Source of the DNA: Micromonospora lutea
GTDB taxonomy: Bacteria > Actinomycetota > Actinomycetes > Mycobacteriales > Micromonosporaceae
Assembly: GCF_016863535.1 (NCBI RefSeq)
Contig: NZ_BOPB01000011.1
Span: 186,001-250,000, forward strand
Length of the DNA stretch: 64,000 nucleotides
Direction of reading: 5' to 3'
The notes below the pieces were generated by a model. It saw only the letters and a list, made by a program, of their open reading frames with translations. It was not told the DNA's origin and did no database searches. The translations under genes and the position numbers were made by a program. Positions 50,543 through 59,244 of this stretch are shown here, in pieces. Within the stretch, counting starts at the first letter, position 1, and the number at the start of each line of letters is the position of its first letter.

Positions 50543-53011
50543 GTGACCTGGATGCGGAAACGTGACCACAACATCCTGACCAACGCCGCATCGCTGCTCA
50601 TCTGTGGGCTGTTGGCCGGCGTGGTCGTTGCCGCTGCGGCCTTCCCCGCCGTGGCGATGTCGGGCCTGGCCGCGAAGGCCGGCGCGGAGACCTTCGGCGC
50701 GCTGCCGAAGGAACTGACCGTGGCCCGCGCGCCGCAGATCAGCTACCTGCTCGCCTCCGACGGCAAGACACCGCTCGCCACCATGTACGACGAGAACCGG
50801 CGCGACGTGAAGTTCGCCGACATCTCGAAGAACATGCGCGACGCGATCATCGCCGCCGAGGACCACGACTTCTACAACCACAACGGGGTCGACCTCAACG
50901 GCGTGGCCCGGGCCTTCGTCAACAACAGCCAGACCGGTGCCGACCGGCAGGGCGCGTCGACGCTGACCATGCAGTACGTCCGGATGGGCATCGCGTACTC
51001 GGCCACGCATCCGGCCGACGTGATCGCCGCGACCGAGGACACCAGCGCCCGCAAGCTGCGCGAGATGCGGTACGCGATCCAGCTCGACAAGGAGATGTCG
51101 AAGGACGAGATCCTGGAGCGCTACCTCAACCTCGCCGCCTTCGGCAACGGCGCGTACGGCATCTACGCCGCAAGCCAGGTCTACTTCAACAAGCCGCCGA
51201 AGGATCTGAAGATCGAAGAGGCGGCCATGCTGGCCGGTCTGGTGAAGGCCCCCACCTCGTTCGACCCGACCACCAAGGACGGTTACCCGCACGCGGTGGC
51301 CCGGCGCGACTACGTCATCGACAACATGGTAAAGATTGGGGCGATCACCCAGCAGCAGGCCGAAGAGGCCAAGGCCGTCAAGCTGGTGGTCAAGGGCAAG
51401 CGGGCCCCGAACGGCTGCGTCGCCACCAACAAGAACGCCTGGGGCTTCTTCTGCGACTACTTCTACCGCTGGTGGATGGCGCAGGAGACGTTCGGCTCGA
51501 CCTCGTACGACCGGGAGCGGCGGCTCAAGAGCGGTGGCTACACCATCGTCACGACCCTGGACAAGCAGGCCCAGACCGGAGCCGACAAGGCGGTACGCAG
51601 GGCAAAGCCGGTGAGTGCCAAGGAGGCCGCCATGATTGCGGTCGTCGAGCCCGGCACCGGCCGGGTCCGGGCGCTGTCGGTCAACCGGAACTTCAAGCTC
51701 GACAACCCGGACAAGCCGAAGAACAAGCCACACAGCGATCCGGTCCAGCGCCGGAAGGGCAAGCTCGGCAACTACCCGAACACGGTCAACCCGCTGCTGA
51801 CCGGCGGCGACGGCATCACCGGCTACCAGGCCGGCTCGGTCTTCAAGATGTACACGATCGTCGCCGCGCTGGAAAAGGGCATCCCGCTCAGCTACACCTT
51901 CAACGCGCCGCAGCAGTTCAAGTCGGAATACATCATCGACCGGGGCAACCCCGCCGCCTGCGCCGGCACCCACTTCTACTGCCCGACCAACTCCGGCCTC
52001 AAGGCCGGCGGCGTGCAGAACATGTGGAGCGCCTTCTCCGCCTCGATCAACACCTTCTTCGTGCCGCTGCAACAGCAGGTCGGCGCGGAGAACGTGGTCG
52101 ACGTGGCCAAGCGCCTGGGCATCCAGTTCCGGCAGAGCAAGGACGCGGAGTTCGCCAACAACAAGGAGGCTGCCCACCAGTGGGGCGCCTTCACCCTGGG
52201 CGTCTCGCAGGTCACCCCGTTGGAACTGGCCAACTCGTACGCCACCCTGGCCGCTGACGGCAAGTACTGCGAGCCGATTCCGGTGCAGGAGATCCGGGAC
52301 CTGGACGGCAACAAGCTGGACGTGGCCAACCCGCGCTGCGAGAAGCGGTTCAGCACCGAGGTGGCCCGCGCGGCGGTGGACGCGGCCCGCTGCCCGGTCG
52401 GTGACAACTCCTCCACCAGCAAGTGCGGCGGCAGCCGTACCGCCGCCGAGGTGAAGTGGAACGTCGGCAAGCCGGTGGCCGGCAAGTCCGGCACCACCGA
52501 CTCCGAGAAGACCGCCTCGCTGGTCGCGATGACCAAGCAGTACGCGGTCGCCGGCATCCTGGCCGACCCGGACTGGCCGCAGACCAACGTCAAGATGAAG
52601 CACAAGACGCCCGACGGCATCAACCCGCCGGTGTGGAAGACGTTGAAGGCCGCCATGAAGGGCAAGAAGGGGATCAACTTCGACCCGCCCGGTAAGAAGA
52701 TCTCCCTGGGTGACCAGCGCACCATCCCGGGCGTCTCATGTCTGGACGTCGAGCGGGCCAAGTCCCGCCTCTCCGGCGCCGGCTTCGAGCCGATCGTCTC
52801 CAGCACCCGGGTCACCTCCGACTGCCCCGCCGGCACCGCCGCCGGCACCAGTCCCAGCGGCCGCACCATCAAGGGCGGCATCGTGACGATCATGCTCAGC
52901 GCCGGTAAGGCCGACAACGACGACGGGGGCGGCAACGGCCGGCCGGGCACCAGTCCGTCCTCCGGCCCGCCCAGCAGCCCCGGTCGTCCGCCGGGTAGAC
53001 CCGGCGGCTGA
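50543..53011 (+). CDS. Bifunctional penicillin-binding protein with PASTA domain (PonA2-like)
   Basis: Class A PBP of about 822 residues that polymerises and cross-links peptidoglycan at the membrane. One N-terminal membrane helix (LLICGLLAGVVVAAAAFPAVA); glycosyltransferase domain with AAEDHDFYNHNGVD and GASTLTMQYVRM; transpeptidase domain with SVFK (about 432), SIN in SASINTFF and KSGTT (about 648); one PASTA domain near 735-795 (SCLDVERAKSRLSGAGFEPI) and a Pro/Gly/Ser tail. GTG 50543 follows TACCCT by six bases; ATG 50552 is also possible. Divergent from the WhiB4-like gene, as in mycobacteria (Rv3681c/Rv3682). Confidence 0.94.
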   Translation: MTWMRKRDHNILTNAASLLICGLLAGVVVAAAAFPAVAMSGLAAKAGAETFGALPKELTVARAPQISYLLASDGKTPLATMYDENRRDVKFADISKNMRDAIIAAEDHDFYNHNGVDLNGVARAFVNNSQTGADRQGASTLTMQYVRMGIAYSATHPADVIAATEDTSARKLREMRYAIQLDKEMSKDEILERYLNLAAFGNGAYGIYAASQVYFNKPPKDLKIEEAAMLAGLVKAPTSFDPTTKDGYPHAVARRDYVIDNMVKIGAITQQQAEEAKAVKLVVKGKRAPNGCVATNKNAWGFFCDYFYRWWMAQETFGSTSYDRERRLKSGGYTIVTTLDKQAQTGADKAVRRAKPVSAKEAAMIAVVEPGTGRVRALSVNRNFKLDNPDKPKNKPHSDPVQRRKGKLGNYPNTVNPLLTGGDGITGYQAGSVFKMYTIVAALEKGIPLSYTFNAPQQFKSEYIIDRGNPAACAGTHFYCPTNSGLKAGGVQNMWSAFSASINTFFVPLQQQVGAENVVDVAKRLGIQFRQSKDAEFANNKEAAHQWGAFTLGVSQVTPLELANSYATLAADGKYCEPIPVQEIRDLDGNKLDVANPRCEKRFSTEVARAAVDAARCPVGDNSSTSKCGGSRTAAEVKWNVGKPVAGKSGTTDSEKTASLVAMTKQYAVAGILADPDWPQTNVKMKHKTPDGINPPVWKTLKAAMKGKKGINFDPPGKKISLGDQRTIPGVSCLDVERAKSRLSGAGFEPIVSSTRVTSDCPAGTAAGTSPSGRTIKGGIVTIMLSAGKADNDDGGGNGRPGTSPSSGPPSSPGRPPGRPGG

Positions 53012-53030
53012 CCGGCCGCAGTGACGCCTG

Positions 53031-53068
53031 AACGGGCGGGCACCCCACACGAGGGGTGTCCGCCCGTT
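53031..53068 (+). terminator. Terminator after ponA2-like gene
   Basis: 16-bp inverted repeat (53031-53046 and 53053-53068) with one G-U pair and a six-base loop, 20 bases after the stop codon. It would also terminate the converging YqeY transcript. Confidence 0.8.
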
Positions 53069-53172
53069 CATGTTCGGTTCACCGCCGCAGCAGCCGAGCC
53101 AGCGCAGTCAGCACCAACAGGACCCGGTCAGCCGCGCAGGTGGACCTACGCAGCGGTGCTCGGCGAGACGAT

Positions 53173-53628
53173 TCAGAGGCCCAGCTGGCGGCGTACCTCG
53201 GCGGCCACCCGACCGCCCTCGGCCTGGCCGGCCACCGCGGCCTGGGCCGCCTTCATCGCCGGGCCCATCTGCGCCTTTCCGGTGAAGCCGCCCGCGGAGA
53301 GCGCCTGCGTGACCACGTCGGTCAGCTCGGCGTCGGAGAGCTGCTTCGGTAGGTAGCGCTCCAACACCTCACCCTCGGCGGACTCCTTGGCAGCCTGCTC
53401 GGCGCGGCCCGCGTCGGCGAAGGCGGTGGCCGCCTCGCGGCGCTTCTTGGCCTCCTTGGTCAGCACAAGCACCACCTCGTCGTCGCTGAGCTCCCGCTTG
53501 GCCTTGCCGGAGACCTCGGCGGTGCCCACGGCGGCCAGAGCCATCCGCAGGGTGGAGGTGGTCAGCTCGTCGCGGGCCTTCAGCGCGGCCCGCATGTCGG
53601 CGGTGAGGCGGTCCTTCAGCGTGCTCAT
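53173..53628 (-). CDS. GatB/YqeY-domain protein
   Basis: 151 residues, entirely YqeY domain: STLKDRLTADMRAALKARDE, ELSDDEVVLVLTKEAKKRRE, RYLPKQLSDAELTDVVTQAL and KAQMGPAMKAAQAAVAGQAEGG match the domain otherwise found at the tail of the tRNA amidotransferase subunit GatB. The freestanding protein may assist aminoacyl-tRNA amidation, which is not proven. Its ATG lies 8 bases from a TAGTTT box shared with the divergent phosphoesterase gene. Confidence 0.92.
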   Translation of the reverse strand: MSTLKDRLTADMRAALKARDELTTSTLRMALAAVGTAEVSGKAKRELSDDEVVLVLTKEAKKRREAATAFADAGRAEQAAKESAEGEVLERYLPKQLSDAELTDVVTQALSAGGFTGKAQMGPAMKAAQAAVAGQAEGGRVAAEVRRQLGL

Positions 53629-53636
53629 GGACGGTC

Positions 53637-53646
53637 AAACTACCCT
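53637..53646. promoter_or_regulatory. Bidirectional promoter with overlapping -10 boxes
   Basis: On the plus strand TACCCT (53641-53646) is seven bases before the ATG at 53654; on the minus strand TAGTTT (53642-53637) is eight bases before the ATG at 53628. The two -10 boxes share the TA at 53641-53642, so both genes appear leaderless and transcribed from one melted region. Confidence 0.5.
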
Positions 53647-53653
53647 GATCGGC

Positions 53654-54547
53654 ATGCGAAAGCGCACACTATTCCGGCTCGCGACCGCGACCGTCGCGAC
53701 GGGTGCCGCCGCTCTGGCGTACGCCTCCCTTGTCGAGCGCAACATGTTCACCCTCCGCCGCTTCGACGTGCCGGTGCTGCCGACCGGCACCGAGCCGCTC
53801 CGCGTGCTGCACCTGTCGGATCTGCACATGACCCCCAACCAGGTACGCAAGCAGCAGTGGGTCGCCTCACTGGCCGCCCTCGACCCCGACCTGGTGGTGG
53901 TCACCGGAGACAACATGGCACATCCGGGCGCGGTGCCGGGGGTGCTGCGGGCGCTGCAGCCCCTGCTCGACTACCCGGGCGCATTCGTGTTCGGCTCGAA
54001 CGACTACACCGGGCCGGTCTGGAAGAACCCGTTCAGTTACTTCCTGCCCGACCGGGAGTACACCGATGGGGTCGAGTTGCCCACCGAGGACCTGCGTGAC
54101 GTGCTCACCGGTGCCGGCTGGGTCGACCTGAACAACCGGCGGACGACGGTCAAGGCCGGCGGCCGGGCGATCGACATGGCCGGCGTCGACGACCCGCACG
54201 TCGAGCGGGACGACTACGCCTCGGTGGCCGGCCCGGTCTCCTCCACCGCCGATCTCTCCATCGCGCTCACCCACTCTCCCGAGCCGGCGCTGCTCGACGA
54301 GATGGCCGCCGACGGATTCGGGCTGCTGCTCGCCGGGCACACCCACGGTGGCCAGGTGTGCGTACCGGGAGTGGGGGCGTTGGTGACCAACTGCGGGCTA
54401 CCCAGGTCGATGGCGAAGGGTCTGCACCGCTGGCCCGGATCGGACTCCTGGCTGCACGTCTCCGCCGGGCTCGGCACCCACCCGACCGCGCCCGTCCGCT
54501 TCGCCTGCCCGCCGGAGGCCAGCCTGCTGACCCTGATCCCGAGCTGA
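53654..54547 (+). CDS. Metallophosphoesterase (Rv3683-like)
   Basis: 297-residue calcineurin-type phosphoesterase with an N-terminal membrane anchor ([21 protein letters not shown]). The five metal motifs are visible: [30 protein letters not shown] and GHTHGGQV. It resembles the YkuE/YaeI membrane group acting on UDP-lipid or phospholipid head groups; the substrate here is unknown. ATG 53654 lies seven bases after TACCCT. Position next to ponA2 and YqeY matches Rv3683. Confidence 0.9.
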   Translation: MRKRTLFRLATATVATGAAALAYASLVERNMFTLRRFDVPVLPTGTEPLRVLHLSDLHMTPNQVRKQQWVASLAALDPDLVVVTGDNMAHPGAVPGVLRALQPLLDYPGAFVFGSNDYTGPVWKNPFSYFLPDREYTDGVELPTEDLRDVLTGAGWVDLNNRRTTVKAGGRAIDMAGVDDPHVERDDYASVAGPVSSTADLSIALTHSPEPALLDEMAADGFGLLLAGHTHGGQVCVPGVGALVTNCGLPRSMAKGLHRWPGSDSWLHVSAGLGTHPTAPVRFACPPEASLLTLIPS

Positions 54548-54613
54548 CCGCCCACACCCCGGGTACCGAGTTTGAGCCCCGGCACGGGTGGGCTACTATT
54601 TGTCGGCACGCCT

Positions 54614-54690
<77 letters not shown>

Positions 54691-54694
54691 GGTA

Positions 54695-54726
54695 AGAGGG
54701 CACACCCCATCGGGGGTGTGCCCTCT
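54695..54726 (+). terminator. Terminator after tRNA-Pro
   Basis: Perfect 14-bp inverted repeat (54695-54708 and 54713-54726) with the tetraloop ATCG, beginning four bases after the CCA end. Confidence 0.9.
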
Positions 54727-54751
54727 GGTGCTTTGGTGGTGGTCGGTCGGT

Positions 54752-55162
54752 TCAAGCTCGTATCGGCATGAGCAGGTCGATCCGGTCATGGCGGCGGTAG
54801 AACTCGATACTGGGGCGAGCGTCGTCTCGGTCTCCGGAGCGCCGCAGCTGTTCAAAGGCCGGGGTGAGCAGGGCGTAGGTGGCGGGTTGGGGACCACGCA
54901 CGGTTGCGCTCAGATACCGACCTCCTGGCACGACGCCTGATTGCAGGTCGAGTTGGTCAGGGTCGTCGCCAGCTCGGATCTGGACGCAGCAGCGGTAGAT
55001 GCCGGAGTCGTCGAACACGCCAAGGAACTTGCGCCCGCGTAGCGACCCGAGCAGGATCTCCAGGTGGTCCCAGGCTGGCCCGATCTCGTCTGATCCATCT
55101 TTGACAGCTACGAACATAACCGGCGTCTCGGCGCGCTCGACTCGCCTGAGCGGTAGTTCCAT
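54752..55162 (-). CDS. GyrI-like small-molecule binding domain protein
   Basis: 136 residues. The pattern [38 protein letters not shown] then [12 protein letters not shown] and [20 protein letters not shown] fits the GyrI/AraC-effector (SRPBCC-like SHS2) fold used to bind diverse ligands. No DNA-binding domain is attached, so it may be a ligand carrier or hydrolase; the function is not known. ATG 55162 is preferred since GAGGAAGG lies six bases before it, though the frame is open to 55222. First gene after tRNA-Pro, on the opposite strand. Confidence 0.7.
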   Translation of the reverse strand: MELPLRRVERAETPVMFVAVKDGSDEIGPAWDHLEILLGSLRGRKFLGVFDDSGIYRCCVQIRAGDDPDQLDLQSGVVPGGRYLSATVRGPQPATYALLTPAFEQLRRSGDRDDARPSIEFYRRHDRIDLLMPIRA

Positions 55163-55502
55163 CTGCGGCCTTCCTCGGCGTGATGGTCCGTATTGCATAA
55201 AGCTACTCACCACCTCTGACATGGCGGGACCCGCAAATCAGGTTCCCGTGGTCCGGCTGGCGTTTCCACGCCATGGAGGTTCCGGTTTGCGGACCTTGAA
55301 CCTGGCGATGGCCTTGGTGGTGCTGCGAGCTCCGCTGGCGCTCCGACTCCGGCCACGCAACACGCCCGGCTGCTGGCGCGGAGAGCAGGTAGGAGTCGCC
55401 GGTGTGTGAGGGGTTATGGGTCGGCCTGCGGATCGGTAGCGTTGGGCGTGATTGTGGCCGTTGAGTCGGTGCTACATCCCGCGCTTTGCGAGGAGGTTCC
55501 GG
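55163..55502. other. Divergent intergenic region upstream of the first HTH/TPR regulator
   Basis: 340 bases without a gene. CCGCAAA (55231) and TTTGCGG (about 55285) form a loose inverted repeat. TAGCGT near 55436 could be the -10 box of the rightward regulator, whose start has AGGAGG six bases upstream. Confidence 0.3.
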
Positions 55503-56714
55503 GTGGATTCCTTGCCGGAGTTGACGTTCGGGCAGCGGTTGAAGGTTTACCGGGAGCGGTCCGGGAAGACCAGGGCGGTGCTCGGTGGGTTAGTGGGACG
55601 TAGCGCCGAGTGGGTCAAGGCGGTGGAGACGGATCGGATCCTTCCGCCGCGCATTCACATGCTGGATCGGATCGCGCGTGCCCTGAAGATCGATGTTTCT
55701 GTCCTGGCTGTGGAGTTTGGTGACCGCTCTGCTGCGGTCAACGGGCCGGAGCATCCGGCGCTGGGGTCGGTCCGGGATGCCGTGAACCGTGTCGGATTCT
55801 CCGGCGATGCTCCGGCCGAGTCGTTGTCCGGTCTCAGGGAGCGGCTTGCGGTGGCATGGCGAGCGCGGCATCAGGCGTCGGATCACCGTACGGTGCTGGG
55901 CGGGTTGTTGCCGGGGTTGCTGCGCGACGGGCAGAGCGCCGTTTTGGCGTACCAGGGTGAGCAGCGGCGGCAGGCACAAGCGCTGCTGGCAGAGACGCTC
56001 GGGCTGGCGCAGATGTTCATCGCATACCAACCGGCTGCCGAGTTGCTGTGGCGGGTGGCGGACCGGGCGATGGTGGCGGCGCAGGAGTCCGGCGATCCTG
56101 AGGCGATCGCGTGTGCGGGGTGGTTCCTGTGTCAGGTGCATCGGGATGCCGGGGACTGGGACACCGCAATGGCGGTGACGCTGGACGTGCTGTCGGCTCT
56201 GGAGTCGCGAGCGGCTGACGGGAGCACGAATCTGCTGGCGCTGTGGGGTGCGCTGAACTTCGAGGCCGCGTACACGACCGCTCGTGCCGGTGAGGAAGGG
56301 CGGGCCTGGCGGTACTGGGATCGTGCGGATCGGGTGGCGCAGCGCCTGCCGCAGGGTTTCTACCAGCCACAGACGTCGTTTTCGCAGGTCATCATGGGCG
56401 CTCATGCGGTGACGGTGGCGGTGGAGTTGCAGAAGTCGGGTGAGGCGGTGCGGCAGGCTCGTCGTCATGATGCGGCGGCGATCCCGTCGAGGCCACGTCG
56501 GGCACGCCATCTGATCGAGGTCGCGCGGGCGCACTACGGCAAGAACAACAAGGAAGCGGCCGTGGCGACGCTGCGGCAGGCGTACGAATCGGCGCCGGAA
56601 ACGATTCGCTTCAACGGGTACGCCCGTCAGATCACCTTGGACCTGCTCGACGGGCCGCGTTCCACCCAAGATGACGCGCGCGACCTCGCGGCCAGGGTCG
56701 GACTCGTCTCCTGA
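55503..56714 (+). CDS. XRE-family transcriptional regulator with TPR-like domain
   Basis: 403 residues. N-terminal Cro/C1-type helix-turn-helix (about 5-65: TFGQRLKVYRERSGKTRAVLGGLVGRSAEWVKAVETDRILPPRIHMLDRIARAL), then a helical, TPR-like region to the end. This layout is common among actinobacterial regulators near antibiotic and mobile loci, where the TPR part may bind a peptide or small ligand. GTG start with AGGAGG six bases upstream. Codon use is slightly less GC-extreme than in flanking core genes. Confidence 0.82.
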   Translation: MDSLPELTFGQRLKVYRERSGKTRAVLGGLVGRSAEWVKAVETDRILPPRIHMLDRIARALKIDVSVLAVEFGDRSAAVNGPEHPALGSVRDAVNRVGFSGDAPAESLSGLRERLAVAWRARHQASDHRTVLGGLLPGLLRDGQSAVLAYQGEQRRQAQALLAETLGLAQMFIAYQPAAELLWRVADRAMVAAQESGDPEAIACAGWFLCQVHRDAGDWDTAMAVTLDVLSALESRAADGSTNLLALWGALNFEAAYTTARAGEEGRAWRYWDRADRVAQRLPQGFYQPQTSFSQVIMGAHAVTVAVELQKSGEAVRQARRHDAAAIPSRPRRARHLIEVARAHYGKNNKEAAVATLRQAYESAPETIRFNGYARQITLDLLDGPRSTQDDARDLAARVGLVS

Positions 56715-56839
56715 TTCAGGGGTAGAAACCTTACCCAGCCTGGATCGCGACTGACCGTAACTTCTCGCTCACGGGATGCGGCGAGCGGTGTAAGGCCTTT
56801 CAGAGCACGTCGCCGCGCCCCTACCAGCGGAGGTGGGGC

Positions 56840-57004
56840 ATGAGCGAAAACTCTTCGTCCGAGAACCGGGGCGAGCAGATTCAGGCAGCAGAGCGGGAGG
56901 CCGCGAAGCAGCGAATCCTTGCCCAGGCGGAGGCGGAACGAATACCGGTCGCGGAGACGACTCGGGCGGTGCCGGATCGGCCGTGGCGTCGTCGTGAGCG
57001 GTGA
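56840..57004 (+). CDS. Small hypothetical protein (54 residues)
   Basis: MSENSSSENRGEQIQAAERE, AAKQRILAQAEAERIPVAET and TRAVPDRPWRRRER form one highly charged, mostly helical polypeptide. CGGAGGTGGGG precedes the ATG at a normal distance, and the gene overlaps the next regulator start by 11 bases, implying coupling. No family is recognised. It lies between two paralogous HTH/TPR regulators and may be their small partner. Confidence 0.6.
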   Translation: MSENSSSENRGEQIQAAEREAAKQRILAQAEAERIPVAETTRAVPDRPWRRRER

Positions 57005-58178
57005 CCGCGTGCCGATTGGTCGGCGGGTGGCGTATCTGCGGGTACGGCGGCGGCTGTCGCAGCAGTCGTTGGCTGATCGGCTGGGCAAGTCGAAGAGTTG
57101 GGTCGACAAGGTCGAGCGTGGGGTCCGCTCGCTGGAGCGGGTGTCGACCATTCGCGACATTGCCGCCGTGCTCCGGGTCGACGCCGCGGCGTTGCTCGGT
57201 CGGGACGCTCAGCCCACCGGTGCGGCAGAGCGGGACGAAGATGTCGCGCGGATCCGGGAAGCTTTGTCGGCGTACGAGATGGTGCGCGACCGGTCCGCGC
57301 CGGTGCTGCCGGTCGAGCGTGTTGCCCGGCACGTCGGGTACGCGTGGACCGCCTACCAGCACGCCAGGTATCCACAGGTGGTCGAGCTGCTACCGGACCT
57401 GCTGCGCGATGTTCAGCGAAACTACGCCCGGGATCCGACGGCTGGCCGACTGGTGGTGGACGCGTACCGCATGACGGCAGCGTTACTGGTCAAGCTGGAC
57501 GCGACGGATCTGGCCTGGCTGGCCGTCGATCGGGCGATGGCTGCCGCGACGGGGGACCGGGCGTTGATGGCGTGCGCGTCGGTGCAGCTCGGGCAGGTGT
57601 TGCGGTCCTCGGCGCGGGCGCGGTCGGTGCTGCTGGCGGCGGCGTACCAAATCGCTCCTTCGGATCTTGACGCCGGCTCCCCGCAGGAGTTGTCGCTGTG
57701 TGGGGCGTTGTTGGTGCAGGCCGGGTTGGTCGCAGCCCGGTGCGGTGACGAGCGTACGACCGGTGACCTGCTGGACGAGGCCGCCGAGATGGCGGCTCGG
57801 GTGGGCGACGGGCACGACCATCACCGGACCGCGTTCGGGCCGACCTCTGTCGAGCTGGCTCGGTGCGCTGCCGCCGTGGAGTGGGGCGACGGGTCGGCGG
57901 CGATCGCGCGGCACCAGCAGGCGATTCGGCGGGACGGGTGGCGGTTGCTGCCGGTGGAGCATCGGGCCGCGCATCTGGTCGACGCCGCCCGCGCGTACCT
58001 TCAAACCGGCGATCCCGGGAGTGCGGCTAGGGTGCTGCTCGACGCGGAGATCCTGGCGCCGTACGAGGTACGTCGCCGGCCGGCGGGCCGGGATGTCCTC
58101 GCCCAGGTGGCCCGTGATCCGAAGGCTCCGGCGATGATCGGTGAGCTGGCCCTCGGTCTCGGGTTGGTGTGCGGGTGA
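56994..58178 (+). CDS. XRE-family transcriptional regulator with TPR-like domain (second)
   Basis: 394 residues. Helix-turn-helix at about 5-65 (PIGRRVAYLRVRRRLSQQSLADRLGKSKSWVDKVERGVRSLERVSTIRDIAAVL) followed by TPR-like helices (HARYPQVVELLPDLLRDVQR, LLDEAAEMAARVGDGHDHHR). Similar in plan to the regulator at 55503 but not a recent duplicate. GTG 56994 overlaps the small upstream gene; GTG 57008 is another possible start. The stop overlaps the next start (GTGA). Confidence 0.82.
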   Translation: MSGDRVPIGRRVAYLRVRRRLSQQSLADRLGKSKSWVDKVERGVRSLERVSTIRDIAAVLRVDAAALLGRDAQPTGAAERDEDVARIREALSAYEMVRDRSAPVLPVERVARHVGYAWTAYQHARYPQVVELLPDLLRDVQRNYARDPTAGRLVVDAYRMTAALLVKLDATDLAWLAVDRAMAAATGDRALMACASVQLGQVLRSSARARSVLLAAAYQIAPSDLDAGSPQELSLCGALLVQAGLVAARCGDERTTGDLLDEAAEMAARVGDGHDHHRTAFGPTSVELARCAAAVEWGDGSAAIARHQQAIRRDGWRLLPVEHRAAHLVDAARAYLQTGDPGSAARVLLDAEILAPYEVRRRPAGRDVLAQVARDPKAPAMIGELALGLGLVCG

Positions 58179-58621
58179 CCGCGCCGTTCCTGTCCCTGGC
58201 CCAGATCCGCAACCGGCTGACCCTCGCCGCGCGGCACACCCTTACGAGGCCGTCAGGTGAGCAGGTTTGGCCGATGGGTCGGCGGGGATGTCGGATCATG
58301 CGCTTCAACGTGGACGAGCCGGACGCCCGCGAACGGTTCTGGGAAGGGATGCGAGAGGTTGCCGACGCGGCGGCGCGCTACCAGGATCAGTCCCTCTACC
58401 AGGCAATTGTCAAGATCGGCAGAGCGGCTCTGGCGCAGGGCATCCAGGTGGTGTCGTCGGGCGGGCTGTTCCTGCTCTGCCCGGTCTGCGACGCCCAGCC
58501 AGGTCAACGCTGCATCAACGTTGCCGGCCGTCCACTCGGTGATCAGGCACTCCATCCTGAACGCGTCGAGTTGGCCCAGAAGACGATGCGCGGAGAAGGA
58601 CCGCTTCCCCCTCCACTGTGA
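58175..58621 (+). CDS. Phage-type zinc finger protein
   Basis: 148 residues. The C-terminal 45 residues contain CPVCDAQPGQRCINVAGRPL followed by HPERVELAQ, a Cys3-His zinc finger widely found in actinophage and integrative-element proteins. The middle part (FNVDEPDARERFWEGMREVADAAARYQDQSLYQAIVKIGR) is helical. GTG 58175 overlaps the stop of the preceding regulator; an internal ATG at 58298 is another possible start. It suggests that the segment behind tRNA-Pro has a mobile origin. Confidence 0.65.
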   Translation: MTAPFLSLAQIRNRLTLAARHTLTRPSGEQVWPMGRRGCRIMRFNVDEPDARERFWEGMREVADAAARYQDQSLYQAIVKIGRAALAQGIQVVSSGGLFLLCPVCDAQPGQRCINVAGRPLGDQALHPERVELAQKTMRGEGPLPPPL

Positions 58622-58659
58622 CGGCCTGGGCGATTCGACCGTGCTGCGGCGAGTGGGCC

Positions 58660-59124
58660 TCAACCAACCCGACGGCGATGTTCCCGGCTCAGCCGAGCCG
58701 CCTGCACGACGGCAACGCCGAGGAGAAGCAGGAGCACCGGCCCGCCGGCAAGAACGACCAGGCCGGCGCCGATGTTCGCTCCGATCGCTCCGGCGGTCGC
58801 GATCCGCCAGGCCAGGCCGATCAGCACGCCGGCGAGGACCACCGGCACCAGCACCGACCACCAGCGGGGATCAAGCTTGCGGGTGGCGGTGGCGTGGATC
58901 AACAGGGCCAGCGACACCACCATGAGCACGCTGGCCACGACCACCAGCACCCGGTCGCCGACTGCGCCCAGACTGACCGGCTCCACCGCGTAGTCGAGTG
59001 ACTCCCCTTCGGCGGCGAGCCGCCGGGCCGCCCCGCCGGTCAGGTCACCGACGAGCCACCCGGTCACCACCGGCGTACTCAGAAACAGGGCCAGCGCCAG
59101 CACCGCAAGACCACGCCTCAACAC
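58660..59124 (-). CDS. Membrane protein, unknown function
   Basis: 154 residues, GTG start with GAGGG upstream. Four hydrophobic helices: LAVLALALFLSTPVVTGWLV, VLVVVASVLMVVSLALLIHA, WWSVLVPVVLAGVLIGLAW and GLVVLAGGPVLLLLLGVAVV, with a short outer loop after the first. No family recognised. Converges on the zinc finger gene. Confidence 0.65.
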   Translation of the reverse strand: MLRRGLAVLALALFLSTPVVTGWLVGDLTGGAARRLAAEGESLDYAVEPVSLGAVGDRVLVVVASVLMVVSLALLIHATATRKLDPRWWSVLVPVVLAGVLIGLAWRIATAGAIGANIGAGLVVLAGGPVLLLLLGVAVVQAARLSREHRRRVG

Positions 59125-59244
59125 GACATCCCTCTGTTCCGCTGGATGGTCGGGTCGGACCGCCCGGGACGACCACCAGCACGCTCAGCGAACCACGATA
59201 ATGATCGATCCGCACCAGCACAGGTCGTCCCGGGCCGTAGCCGG

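Noticed and set aside
50459..52603. Long minus-strand frame opposite the ponA2-like gene
   Set aside because: Val/Asp/Leu/Arg shadow composition; the plus-strand protein has all penicillin-binding motifs.
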